39,220 nt of DNA from contig JBBDQZ010000030.1 in assembly GCA_040905705.1 (NCBI GenBank), positions 1 to 39,220 on the forward strand, given 5' to 3'. Within the stretch, counting starts at the first letter, position 1; each line of letters starts with the position of its first letter. Origin of the DNA: JBBDQZ01 sp040905705 (lineage in GTDB: Bacteria > Bacteroidota > Rhodothermia > Balneolales > Natronogracilivirgulaceae). The notes beneath the pieces are model-generated. The model was given only the letters and a program-made list of their open reading frames with translations, did not search any database and was not told the DNA's origin. Position numbers and translations under genes: made by a program. Shown piece by piece: positions 1-7,255 of the stretch.

Positions 1-55
1 GGCGTAAGCCAACAGATTTACAGTCTGCCCCGTTTGACCGCTTCGGTACCTCCCC
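1..55 (-). tRNA. tRNA-Tyr (GTA), cut by the window edge
   Basis: Read on the minus strand, the sequence begins with acceptor strand GGGGAGG, then a D-arm, then the anticodon arm GCAGA-CTGTAAA-TCTGT with anticodon GTA. The start of a long class II variable arm follows, as expected for bacterial tRNA-Tyr. The 3' half lies beyond base 1. It sits about 150 nt downstream of a tRNA-Thr on the same strand. Thr-Tyr order is common in the Thr-Tyr-Gly-Thr-tuf cluster of many bacteria, so tuf may lie to the left; that part is inference. Confidence 0.93.
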
Positions 56-206
56 AGTCAGACTGCCACAAAAAACAAAGAACGTTCCTTCATTTGATTT
101 GAAATCAAGCACCACTTCGTCCAACCTGTAAAAATGCCCGTTCCATCGATTTAATCTACAAATTCATTCAGCAATTTATCCGGACTCATACCGGACTCTG
201 CGAGTG

Positions 207-279
207 AGCCAGTGACCGGATTCGAACCGATGACCGACGGTTTACAAAACCGTTGCTCTACCAACTGAGCTACACTGGC
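207..279 (-). tRNA. tRNA-Thr (TGT)
   Basis: On the minus strand a complete 73-nt cloverleaf is visible. Acceptor strands GCCAGTG and CACTGGC pair, the D-arm contains AGCTCAGTTGGTAGAGC, and the anticodon stem ACGGT/ACCGT encloses loop TTTGTAA (anticodon TGT). The T-arm contains GGTTCGAATCC. The discriminator base is T and no CCA is encoded. It reads ACA codons. It is probably co-transcribed with the tRNA-Tyr that follows it. Confidence 0.97.
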
Positions 280-471
280 ACAGATATTATCAATATGTCA
301 AACTGGCCCAATCATTCATTAGCACTTAAACACATTTACGAGTTATTGACGGGCGAACGAACAATCGAAATCAGCTTTTAAATAATAACATTACGCAATT
401 ACCTGTATTATCCGAAAGATTTGTAAATTAGGAAGTCTCGTATATCTTGTCAACAAAACAATAAAATTAAT

Positions 472-951
472 TTATCTGGCACGAATCAGTAGGCTAACAG
501 CCATAGCGCACATTCCTTCTTCCCTTCCTATCATCCCGATATTTTCGGATGTAGTTGCTTTGACGGATACCAAATTCAATTCAATACCGAGATCTTCGGA
601 GATATTTTCCCGCATGGATCGGATGTATGGTTGGAGTGTCGGACGCTGAGCCACAATGGTTGCGTCAATATTTCCCACTAAAAACTCCTCTTTTCTTATC
701 AATTGAATCGTTTCCCTAAGCAAGTTTCGGCTGTCCGCATTTTTATAAACCCTATCCGTGTCTGGAAACAAATGACCGATATCACCTTTAGCCATCGCCC
801 CGAGAAGAGAATCGATAATAGCATGAATCAGGACATCGGCATCAGAGTGTCCAATCAGCCCTCTGTCAAACGGCACTTCCACGCCACCCAATAGCAGTTT
901 GCGCCCTGTTTCAAGACGATGAACATCATAACCGTAACCGATTCTGATCAT
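472..951 (-). CDS. ispF: 2-C-methyl-D-erythritol 2,4-cyclodiphosphate synthase
   Basis: IspF converts CDP-methylerythritol 2-phosphate to the cyclic diphosphate, with release of CMP, in the MEP isoprenoid pathway in the cytosol. The 159-residue protein has the usual family length. Metal ligands are seen as D9 and H11 in GYDVHR and H43 in GHSDADVLIHAI. Further signatures are HLFPDTD, NIDATIVAQRP and TTSENIGMIGREEG. An in-frame ATG eight codons upstream exists, but the start at 951 begins directly with the conserved MIRIGYGYDVHR and gives the ATGA overlap with the ispD stop that is typical of translational coupling. It is the last gene of queA-ispD-ispF. Confidence 0.96.
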   Translation of the reverse strand: MIRIGYGYDVHRLETGRKLLLGGVEVPFDRGLIGHSDADVLIHAIIDSLLGAMAKGDIGHLFPDTDRVYKNADSRNLLRETIQLIRKEEFLVGNIDATIVAQRPTLQPYIRSMRENISEDLGIELNLVSVKATTSENIGMIGREEGMCAMAVSLLIRAR

Positions 952-1667
952 TTGGTACCCAATTTTTTTACCCATTTCTCTGCGAAATAGAGGTCCGAAG
1001 GAAAGGTAATTTTTATATTTTCGCGATTTCCGGGTACGACATAGACCGGGTACCCTGCAAATTCAACCAGGGAGGCATCATCCGTTCCGATAAATCCTGC
1101 CTTATCAGCTTTCTCAAAGGCCTCCTTCAGAATTTCAATACGAAATACCTGAGGTGTTTGGGCAAGCCAGGCCGAATTCCGTGCCGGCGTTCTTTCGACA
1201 CAAAAATGATCATCCACCATTTTTACGGTATCACTTGCAGGAATAGCAAGAATAGCGGCACCTTCCTTTATCGCCTTACAGACAGCCTCTTCCACCGCTT
1301 CCAGTGGAAAACACGGCCGTACGGCATCGTGCACCAGCACCAGTTCAACATCCATCTTGCTTAACCAATCCAGCCCGTTCTTAACAGAGTGCATTCGTTC
1401 CGAACCACCGATAACTACTTCCACCTCCACCTGACCACTTTTACCTGATTGTTCCAGACATCGAGTTACGATATGCAAAGTTTTCTGATATATTTCCGTG
1501 GATGTCGGTATCACCAGAAAGCGAACACTTTCCAGCTTAAGTATTCTGGATAGGGTATGAGCAAGAACCGGTGTTCCGTGTAGCTCCTGTAACTGCTTGG
1601 GCAGCCTTTCGCTACCCATGCGAGTTCCCTGCCCGGCCGACGGTATGATCACACCTGTTGACGGCAT
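948..1667 (-). CDS. ispD: 2-C-methyl-D-erythritol 4-phosphate cytidylyltransferase
   Basis: IspD transfers CMP from CTP to methylerythritol 4-phosphate in the MEP pathway. The 239-residue product starts with the nucleotidyltransferase signature IIPSAGQGTRMGSERLPKQ (residues 7-25), in which R16 and K24 match the catalytic basic residues of the family. GGSERMHSV (87-95) and HDAVRP (113-118) follow. The C-terminal part contains TDDASLVE. It lies 6 nt after queA and overlaps the ispF start by 4 nt, so it acts as the middle gene of an operon. IspD and IspF catalyse non-consecutive steps; IspE is not in the window. Confidence 0.96.
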   Translation of the reverse strand: MPSTGVIIPSAGQGTRMGSERLPKQLQELHGTPVLAHTLSRILKLESVRFLVIPTSTEIYQKTLHIVTRCLEQSGKSGQVEVEVVIGGSERMHSVKNGLDWLSKMDVELVLVHDAVRPCFPLEAVEEAVCKAIKEGAAILAIPASDTVKMVDDHFCVERTPARNSAWLAQTPQVFRIEILKEAFEKADKAGFIGTDDASLVEFAGYPVYVVPGNRENIKITFPSDLYFAEKWVKKLGTK

Positions 1668-1673
1668 AATTCC

Positions 1674-2720
1674 TCACAATACCAGCATCGCATCACCAAA
1701 AGAATAGAACCGATAGTTTTTATCCACGGCTTCTTTATACATCTCCATCAGAAAATCAAAATCGGTAAATGCGGCTGCAAGCATCAACATGGTGGATTCC
1801 GGCCGATGGAAATTAGTAATCAAACTCTCTGTAATTTTGAAATCATAAGGAGGATAAATAAACTTGTCTGTCCAACCCATAGCGGGTTTGACATGACCAC
1901 TGGCCGTTGTACTGGTTTCGATAGCACGAACTGCAGAGATCCCACATCCGACCACTTTATGCTTCTTTGAGTTCAACACTTCGTTGATCGTATTGGCCGA
2001 TCCTTCAGAAATATAATAGTTCTCAGAGTCCATCCTGTGCTTGGTAAGATCTTCAACCTCCACCTGTCGAAACGTACCCCACCCGATGTGCAGGGTTACC
2101 GGCGCCATTCGCACACCTTTTTCTTTCAGTTTTTCAACAAGCTTCTCGGAAAAATGCATCCCCGCAGTCGGTGCGGCAACAGCACCTCGCTCTTTAGCAA
2201 AAATAGTCTGATAGCGCTCCTTGTCTTTTACTTCCGGTTTACGTTTAATATAGGGAGGAAGAGGCATTTCTCCCAGTTCATCGAGGATACTGTAGAGTTT
2301 TTCATTGGAATCTTCAAACAAAAATCGGATGGTACGACCTCGCGAGGTGGTGTTATCAACCACTTCAGCAACCAGTTCATCACCGAAATAGAGCTTGTTA
2401 CCAATTCGGATCTTTCGAGCCGGTTCCACCAGCACATCCCAGAGTTTGTTTTCAGGCTGAAGTTCACGTAACAAAAATACTTCGATAGACGCTTCCGTCT
2501 TCTCCTTTTTCCCCTTCAAACGGGCTGGAAAAACTTTTGTGTCATTGTAAACCAGGCAATCCCCTTTTTCAAAATATTTGTGAATGTCGGAAAATTTCTC
2601 ATGAGAAACGGTTTTGTCCGCTCTGTTCAACACCATTAATTTAGCAGTATCTCTTGGCTCGACAGGGTAGGATGGAACTTTTAATTTCTCGAATTCGTAC
2701 CGAAAATCCGTTAATTTCAT
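1674..2720 (-). CDS. queA: S-adenosylmethionine:tRNA ribosyltransferase-isomerase
   Basis: QueA makes epoxyqueuosine from preQ1-modified tRNA and SAM, in the queuosine pathway for GUN anticodons. Signatures seen are SYPVEPRDTAKLMVLNR near the N-terminus, LVYNDTKVFPARL, APTAGMHFS, HIGWGTFRQV and NFHRPESTMLML. The reading frame stays open for 65 more codons upstream, but that extension runs through the opposite strand of tRNA-Ser. I therefore chose the ATG at 2720, which begins MKLTDFRYEF and gives 348 residues, the normal length. It heads the minus-strand queA-ispD-ispF operon, divergent from tRNA-Ser. Confidence 0.96.
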   Translation of the reverse strand: MKLTDFRYEFEKLKVPSYPVEPRDTAKLMVLNRADKTVSHEKFSDIHKYFEKGDCLVYNDTKVFPARLKGKKEKTEASIEVFLLRELQPENKLWDVLVEPARKIRIGNKLYFGDELVAEVVDNTTSRGRTIRFLFEDSNEKLYSILDELGEMPLPPYIKRKPEVKDKERYQTIFAKERGAVAAPTAGMHFSEKLVEKLKEKGVRMAPVTLHIGWGTFRQVEVEDLTKHRMDSENYYISEGSANTINEVLNSKKHKVVGCGISAVRAIETSTTASGHVKPAMGWTDKFIYPPYDFKITESLITNFHRPESTMLMLAAAFTDFDFLMEMYKEAVDKNYRFYSFGDAMLVL

Positions 2721-2825
2721 ATGTGGTTTGAATTTGCTAAATTGGTAAAATATCCATTGGAGATCTGCAAAAAGTTTGGTAACATACGTTATTTTGGGCG
2801 GATTTACAAGCTTAATCTTCCCCCA

Positions 2826-2912
2826 GGAGGTGTGCCAGAGCGGTCGAATGGGGCGGTCTCGAAAACCGTTGTGTACGCAAGTGCACCGGGGGTTCGAATC
2901 CCTCCACCTCCG
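2826..2912 (+). tRNA. tRNA-Ser (CGA)
   Basis: An 87-nt class II tRNA. Acceptor strands GGAGGTG and CACCTCC pair, the anticodon stem GCGGT/ACCGT encloses loop CTCGAAA (anticodon CGA), and a long variable arm precedes the T-arm GGTTCGAATCC. The discriminator is G, as in all tRNA-Ser, and no CCA is encoded. It reads UCG codons. It is transcribed away from queA and towards the small exported gene. Confidence 0.96.
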
Positions 2913-3001
2913 CAAATCCGCATACGATTTCGGGAACCAGCTGTTTCAAAGTGTATTTTAAATATTTCATTATTTACATATCCATGGAAGGCTGCTTTCA
3001 C

Positions 3002-3057
3002 TTGACATAATTCCCGCGATTTCGTTACGTTATGATTATTGGTATTAATCATACCAA
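3002..3057 (+). promoter_or_regulatory. Candidate promoter with overlapping palindromic operator
   Basis: TTGACA (3002-3007) is followed after 18 nt by TACGTT (3026-3031), a plausible -35/-10 pair. Immediately downstream are two interlocking inverted repeats: ATGATTA (3032-3038) with TAATCAT (3046-3052), and TTGGTAT (3039-3045) with ATACCAA (3051-3057). The site is 55-110 nt upstream of the exported protein gene. A repressor site at the transcription start is inferred, not shown. Confidence 0.4.
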
Positions 3058-3111
3058 CGTTGATAGGCAGATAACACATAATTCACCGATTTTCCATTAA
3101 TGATTCGCCCC

Positions 3112-3615
3112 ATGAAATACAAAGTGATGTTACTCATCCTTGGTGGAATCCTCATGCTTCCGCTCAAGCATACCCAGGCTCAATTCCGGTCGGATTCCGA
3201 ATCAACATTGGGCCGAACCGGCCCGATCATCCGCTCTACGGATTCAAATGACGAAAACGCGCTTTTTGGGTTACACAACTTTCAAATGAATCATTCCTAT
3301 GAAATGTCATTAGGTTCTTTCAGCGGCAATATGTACAACATGAACACCTATACCAACACCATGCAGATGATGTTCAATGAAAGCTTGCATGGTCGTGTGG
3401 ATCTTGCTGTATCGCATTCTCCTTTCGGGCCGGGTATCATGGGCCAGGACAATCAAACACAGTTTTATGTCCGGAATGCCGAATTGAATTACAAGTTCAA
3501 TAAAAACACCCGCATTCATCTTAGATTTCAACAACTTCCTACAGGGCAGGGCTATGGATATTACCCTTCCTATTTCCAAAGAAATAGACTCCACAATTCT
3601 CCTTACATCTGGTAA
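3112..3615 (+). CDS. Small exported protein of unknown function
   Basis: I do not recognise a named family. The 167-residue product begins MKYKVMLLILGG with a hydrophobic core and a likely signal peptidase I site after THTQA-type sequence (TQA|QF), so it is probably exported. The mature part is rich in Asn, Met, Tyr and Phe with alternating polar and aromatic residues (for example TQFYVRNAELNYKF and RIHLRFQQLP), ending in Trp. This resembles short beta-rich outer-membrane proteins of this phylum. An in-frame ATG at 3100 would add four residues; both starts keep the signal peptide. It precedes the LytR_C gene by 29 nt, so the two are probably co-transcribed. Confidence 0.75.
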   Translation: MKYKVMLLILGGILMLPLKHTQAQFRSDSESTLGRTGPIIRSTDSNDENALFGLHNFQMNHSYEMSLGSFSGNMYNMNTYTNTMQMMFNESLHGRVDLAVSHSPFGPGIMGQDNQTQFYVRNAELNYKFNKNTRIHLRFQQLPTGQGYGYYPSYFQRNRLHNSPYIW

Positions 3616-3644
3616 TCGGACCTGAGAATCTTCCTGTTAAGTGA

Positions 3645-4085
3645 ATGACGCAAAATCAGAAATCTCATTTTGTTTTACACGCTGCTTTAGGATTTCTAAG
3701 CGTTCTTTTGCTGGTACTCATAACCGCATTGTTCAGTCGAATTATTTACCCGCGTATTGAATCCGTACGTAGTGATCCCGGCTTATTACTGAGCGATGTC
3801 ATTCAAATTGAAGTATTAAACGGTTGTGGTATACCCGGTCTGGCCACTCAATATACTTCCATACTTCGACAACAAGGGTTTGATGTTGTCGAATCTGGTA
3901 ATTTTGAAACCTTTGATATTACCGAAAGCCTGGTAATAGACCGGAACGGAAACTTAGAAAACGCAAGCAGAGTTGCTCGCGCGCTTGGCATTCCCGGGGA
4001 GAGAATCATAAGGGAAATCTCACCCGATTATTATCTGGACGCAACTGTAGTAATTGGTTCCGACTTTGAATCCCTGATCCGATAA
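3645..4085 (+). CDS. LytR_C domain membrane protein
   Basis: A 146-residue protein with one N-terminal membrane segment (about residues 8-30, ALGFLSVLLLVLITALF) and a periplasmic domain. That domain matches the LytR/CpsA/Psr C-terminal (LytR_C) pattern: IQIEVLNGCGIPGLATQYTS, then a fragment with DVVESGNFE and a VIDRNGN turn, then ASRVARALGI. The catalytic LCP domain is absent, as in many stand-alone LytR_C proteins of this group. The exact role is unknown; an envelope function is inferred. It lies 29 nt upstream of rsfS. The same LytR_C-rsfS order is familiar from related genomes, from memory. Confidence 0.85.
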   Translation: MTQNQKSHFVLHAALGFLSVLLLVLITALFSRIIYPRIESVRSDPGLLLSDVIQIEVLNGCGIPGLATQYTSILRQQGFDVVESGNFETFDITESLVIDRNGNLENASRVARALGIPGERIIREISPDYYLDATVVIGSDFESLIR

Positions 4086-4114
4086 ATAAATTATTAACCA
4101 GACAACAACCGTTT

Positions 4115-4510
4115 ATGCCCCACGCTCCCAATACCAACTCCGGGAAAAAACAGAAAATCAACAAGGTTCTCCCGCCACTTGTACTGCTTATAAATGAAGC
4201 TTTACTTGAAAAAAAAGCTGAAAATCTGGTAGTTCTGGATGTGCGTCACATTACAACACTTACCGACTTTTTCATCGTTTGCCAGGGCGGTTCAGATACC
4301 CAGATCAAAGCACTGGCCAATAATGTCACTGAGAGAATCAAGGAACAAACCGGGGAACACGTCTGGAAAAAAGAAGGACTGGATAGCAAAAAATGGGTGG
4401 TACTGGATTATGTAGATGTTGTCGTTCATATCTTCAATGAAGAAACGCGGAATTATTATGCACTTGAAAATATGTGGAACGATGCCAAAGTCACTACCAT
4501 CAAAGATTGA
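4115..4510 (+). CDS. rsfS: Ribosomal silencing factor RsfS
   Basis: RsfS binds ribosomal protein L14 on the 50S subunit and blocks subunit joining when nutrients are scarce. The 131-residue product has the DUF143/RsfS core: VVLDVRHITTLTDFFIVCQG, then SDTQIKALANNV, then a VWKKEG turn, WVVLDYVDVVVHIF and ETRNYYALENMW at the end. The N-terminus carries about 20 extra basic residues. It follows the LytR_C gene by 29 nt. In many related bacteria ftsH follows rsfS; here a small exported protein follows instead. Confidence 0.94.
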   Translation: MPHAPNTNSGKKQKINKVLPPLVLLINEALLEKKAENLVVLDVRHITTLTDFFIVCQGGSDTQIKALANNVTERIKEQTGEHVWKKEGLDSKKWVVLDYVDVVVHIFNEETRNYYALENMWNDAKVTTIKD

Positions 4511-4549
4511 TGGATTCGGAGTTCTAACAGGATGCTTCAACTGTTGAAT

Positions 4550-4575
4550 AATCAGACATCTTAATCAGACATCCT
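4550..4575 (+). repeat. Two tandem 13-bp units before a small gene
   Basis: AATCAGACATC occurs at 4550-4560 and again at 4563-4573, giving a 13-bp unit repeated twice (the second differs in its final bases). It sits just before the ATG at 4577. It could be a direct-repeat binding site or a small local duplication. Confidence 0.5.
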
Positions 4576-4576
4576 C

Positions 4577-5023
4577 ATGTCACATAGTATACCCATGAGA
4601 TTTAAATCATCCTCCGGCGTGTTGAAACCTCGACATGGGTATTTCATCATTCTGATTATTGCGACCTTACCCGCAGCTTTCATTCCACCGGCTGATTCCA
4701 CCACGCATAGCCCCATGGATCCACCAGGTTATGCCGATTATCCCATTTCACCGGTTTATATTGATGATATTCAATGGACTTTCTGCGACGCCAGGCCTTT
4801 TATCCGAATAGAGGGGCACCTTCCGACACCATGCCATCAACTCGCACCTCCCGCCCAGCAAGAACATGGCGATACTCTTATTATAGATTTGGCGTCCTGG
4901 CATAAAGCTGATGTCTCCTGTGCACAGGTCCTCGAGCCGTTTATATATTATCATCCGGTTTCCACCAGGAACATAACAGACCCCGTCCGTATCCGGGTGA
5001 ATGACACAACCATTTCACCTTAA
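4577..5023 (+). CDS. Small exported Cys-containing protein, unknown
   Basis: The 148-residue product has a basic N-terminus, a hydrophobic stretch (about residues 22-36, YFIILIIATLPAAF) that is a signal peptide or anchor, and a periplasmic domain. The domain contains DIQWTFCDARPFIRIEGHLP, PCHQL, then DVSCAQVLEPF and a final beta-strand VRIRVND, with Cys at 70, 86 and 115. The pattern suggests a small Ig-like beta-sandwich, but I know no function. An alternative ATG lies at 4595. Its first 85 nt are similar to a non-coding stretch at 20110-20186, so either the start region comes from a dispersed repeat or the distant copy is a gene remnant. Confidence 0.65.
   Translation: MSHSIPMRFKSSSGVLKPRHGYFIILIIATLPAAFIPPADSTTHSPMDPPGYADYPISPVYIDDIQWTFCDARPFIRIEGHLPTPCHQLAPPAQQEHGDTLIIDLASWHKADVSCAQVLEPFIYYHPVSTRNITDPVRIRVNDTTISP
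4579..4663 (+). repeat. Diverged repeat, copy 1
   Basis: This stretch aligns with 20110-20186 on the same strand. The first 25 bases match at 23 positions (GTCACATAGTATA, then CCA and GAGATTT), a GTGTTGA block follows, then CCTC, TGGGTA, TCA and TATTGCG, with two small gaps. By eye about 60 of 77 aligned bases agree. It covers codons 1-29 of the small exported gene. The differences are not concentrated at third codon positions. Confidence 0.6.
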
Positions 5024-5044
5024 CGCTCTTTATTGCTATCCACA

Positions 5045-5060
5045 ATGACATTATTGTCAT
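5045..5060. promoter_or_regulatory. Perfect inverted repeat in intergenic region
   Basis: ATGACA (5045-5050) and TGTCAT (5055-5060) are separated by TTAT, giving a 16-bp operator-like palindrome in the 161-nt gap before the 2-hydroxyacid dehydrogenase. A second short one, TTCGA-TAAT-TCGAA, lies near 5082-5095. No T-tract follows, so a protein-binding site is more likely than a terminator. Function is inferred. Confidence 0.35.
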
Positions 5061-5184
5061 GATAATATCAACATTACAAAATTTCGATAATTCGAATTTC
5101 CATATATGGGTAATCGTATTCCCTCTAATAGTACGGATATACGACCTGTTACACTGAAGTTTTGTACAAAGTCATAATGTCAAT

Positions 5185-6156
5185 ATGCATGTACTGGTAA
5201 CCGAACCACTTCCCGGTAAAGGCATTGAGCTTTTGTCCGCCCGTTATCATGTCACCGTTGGTAAAAGGGGAGAATATGATGACGAATCACGGTTAAAACA
5301 AGTAATCGGGTCCATTGATGGTTTGTTGAGTTGTCTTTCCAATCCGATAACCCGTGAGGTTCTTGAATCCGGTAAAAAATTAAAAATTGTCTCAAATTTT
5401 GCTGTAGGATACAATAACATTGATATTAATGCTGCTCGTGAACGGGGCATACTTGTTGCAAATACCCCGGACGTACTTACAGAGGCGACGGCTGACTGTG
5501 CATTTGCCTTGTTACTCAGCGTTGTGCGTCGTATCCGGGAAGCTGAGGATCATTTGAGAACAGGCGCTTTCAAAGGCTGGCATCCTTTTGGTTTTCTTGG
5601 TATGGAGCTCCATGGAAAAAAAGCGGGAATTTTGGGAATGGGCAGGATCGGACGCGCTTTTGCCCACAGAGCTATTGGCTTCGGAATGACAATTCTATAT
5701 CACAATCGTACACGACTCAATGAACAAACCGAGCGACAGTACAATGCCAGATTCATGAAAAACGTCGATGAATTACTCCAAAATTGTGATATCCTCTCCA
5801 TTCACTGTCCGTTGACCTCGTTAACACATCATCTGATCAACGAAGAAAGGCTGAAAATAATGAAACCGGAAGCGATCATCATCAATACAGCTCGCGGCCC
5901 CGTCATTGATGAAAAAGCCCTGACAACAGCACTGCACCAGCACCGTATCGGAGGAGCCGGGCTTGATGTTTTCGAAAATGAACCTGAAGTGCATCCGGAT
6001 CTTATGACCGCACAAAATTGTGTCCTGCTACCACACATCGGCAGCGCTACCAATGAGACCCGTGCCCGGATGAGCGCTTTGGCTGCCTCTTCTATCATCT
6101 CTCATTTAGAAGGCAAACCCGATCACTCCATTCCATCGCTTGTTTATTACAGGTGA
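5185..6156 (+). CDS. NAD(P)-dependent 2-hydroxyacid dehydrogenase (glyoxylate/hydroxypyruvate reductase type)
   Basis: The family reduces 2-oxoacids such as glyoxylate or hydroxypyruvate to 2-hydroxyacids with NAD(P)H. The 323-residue protein shows the D-isomer-specific dehydrogenase layout. The Rossmann motif GILGMGRIGRAFA has GMGRIG at 151-156, and the catalytic triad is R237 (NTARGPVID), E266 (ENEPEVHP) and H284 (LLPHIGSAT). FAVGYNNID near residue 72-80 is typical of the glyoxylate reductase (GyaR/GhrB) branch. NHNR-like sequence HNRTR after the second beta-strand suggests possible NADPH use, but this is uncertain. It stands alone, with about 160 nt upstream and 220 nt downstream before the ribosomal operon. 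Confidence 0.92.
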   Translation: MHVLVTEPLPGKGIELLSARYHVTVGKRGEYDDESRLKQVIGSIDGLLSCLSNPITREVLESGKKLKIVSNFAVGYNNIDINAARERGILVANTPDVLTEATADCAFALLLSVVRRIREAEDHLRTGAFKGWHPFGFLGMELHGKKAGILGMGRIGRAFAHRAIGFGMTILYHNRTRLNEQTERQYNARFMKNVDELLQNCDILSIHCPLTSLTHHLINEERLKIMKPEAIIINTARGPVIDEKALTTALHQHRIGGAGLDVFENEPEVHPDLMTAQNCVLLPHIGSATNETRARMSALAASSIISHLEGKPDHSIPSLVYYR

Positions 6157-6380
6157 CCAGGAAATAAGCTCAGAACAGACGTCCCCTATTTGGGCACTTG
6201 CATTTGAAAGGCAACAGAATCCTCTTGAATAAGGGGGCCAGGGATTGTTTATGACAAAAACTACAGCGGGTTAATGCAGGCTTTGACACATTCTTGCTGT
6301 TGCGTCAAAGGAAATTAAACATTATCTTTTTCGACTTGTCAATAAATCAAATATTTAGTGATTTCAAAATTCATATCCTT
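6157..6380 (+). promoter_or_regulatory. Leader region of the rplM operon with a weak promoter candidate
   Basis: This 224-nt gap holds no gene I can support. A possible Bacteroidota-type promoter is TTG at 6300-6302 with TATCTTTT at 6323-6330 (20-nt spacing; compare TTG and TAnnTTTG). About 50 nt would remain as an A/T-rich leader before the GTG start of rplM. No clear ribosomal-protein leader structure was recognised. Confidence 0.3.
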
Positions 6381-6824
6381 GTGAAAACCGAGAGTTACAA
6401 AACATATTCGGCAAAGCCTGGTGATGTCCAAAAAAAGTGGCTGGTGATTGATGCCGCTGGCCAGCCACTTGGCCGTCTTGGCAGCAAAGTGGCTTCCATG
6501 TTAAGAGGAAAACACAAGCCCGAGTTTACACCTCACATGGACACCGGCGATAACATCATCGTGATCAATGCTGAACAAGTGACCTTATCCGGAAAAAAAA
6601 TGCAGCAAAAACAGTATTTTCGTCATTCCGGATACCCCGGTGGTACGGCATTCACCACTCCTGAAGAAGTACTGAAAAAAGACCCGACTTTTCTGGTAAG
6701 AAATGCCGTCAAAGGTATGCTCCCGAAAAATCGTTTGGGACGCAAGATATTAACCAATTTGCGAGTATATGCAGGACCGGAGCATACCCAAACTGCACAA
6801 AAACCTGAAAAAATCGACCTCTGA
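6381..6824 (+). CDS. rplM: 50S ribosomal protein L13
   Basis: L13 is an early-assembly protein of the large subunit. The 147-residue product has the family core: SYKTYSAKPGDVQKKWLVID, AGQPLGRLGSKVASMLRGKH, PHMDTGDNIIVINA, YFRHSGYPGG and AVKGMLPKNRLGR, ending with LRVYAGPEHTQTAQKP. The frame is open further upstream, but alignment of the conserved SYKT/SAKP region places the start at the GTG at 6381, which has no Shine-Dalgarno sequence, as is usual in this phylum. It is followed 13 nt later by rpsI, the conserved L13-S9 pair. Confidence 0.97.
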   Translation: MKTESYKTYSAKPGDVQKKWLVIDAAGQPLGRLGSKVASMLRGKHKPEFTPHMDTGDNIIVINAEQVTLSGKKMQQKQYFRHSGYPGGTAFTTPEEVLKKDPTFLVRNAVKGMLPKNRLGRKILTNLRVYAGPEHTQTAQKPEKIDL

Positions 6825-6837
6825 TATATTTTTATAC

Positions 6838-7224
6838 ATGGCTAACCAATCGTTTATAGGCCGTAGAAAAACCTCAACTGCACGCGTGTATGTTCAAAGC
6901 GGGAACGGTGAAATTTTGGTCAACAATAAACCGTTCGAAACCTATTTCGTACTTCCCGCCCAACGCAAAACCGTCACCCTGCCACTTGAACTTACTGAAA
7001 CGAGTGGGAAATACAATGTAAAAGTGACCGTGCGCGGCGGCGGCATTACCGGACAGGCCGATGCCGTACAGCTGGGGATTGCGCGGGCTCTGAATACGCT
7101 TGTGCCGGAACTTCACAGTGCACTGAAGTCTCAACGACTTCTGACGCGTGACGACCGTATGGTTGAACGCAAAAAGTACGGCCAACCCAAAGCGCGGAAA
7201 CGTTTCCAGTTCTCCAAGCGCTAA
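6838..7224 (+). CDS. rpsI: 30S ribosomal protein S9
   Basis: S9 contacts P-site tRNA in the small subunit through its C-terminal tail. The 128-residue product starts MANQSFIGRRKTSTARVYV and contains VTVRGGGITGQADAVQLGIA. It ends with the universal basic tail DRMVERKKYGQPKARKRFQF followed by SKR, where the terminal KR contacts tRNA. The ATG at 6838 gives normal length; an upstream extension would run into rplM. It is co-transcribed with rplM and probably rpsB. Confidence 0.98.
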   Translation: MANQSFIGRRKTSTARVYVQSGNGEILVNNKPFETYFVLPAQRKTVTLPLELTETSGKYNVKVTVRGGGITGQADAVQLGIARALNTLVPELHSALKSQRLLTRDDRMVERKKYGQPKARKRFQFSKR

Positions 7225-7255
7225 TTTTTTTCATTACCATCACGCATACGCAGCG

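Noticed and set aside
280..340. Promoter for tRNA-Thr with TTGACA (minus strand)
   Set aside because: The only -10-like TAATAT lies 6 nt from TTGACA and about 4 nt from the mature tRNA end, so the geometry is wrong.
2721..3079. Several open frames on both strands across tRNA-Ser, including the upstream extension of queA
   Set aside because: They run through the tRNA and its complement, have no family resemblance, and queA has a well-supported start at 2720.
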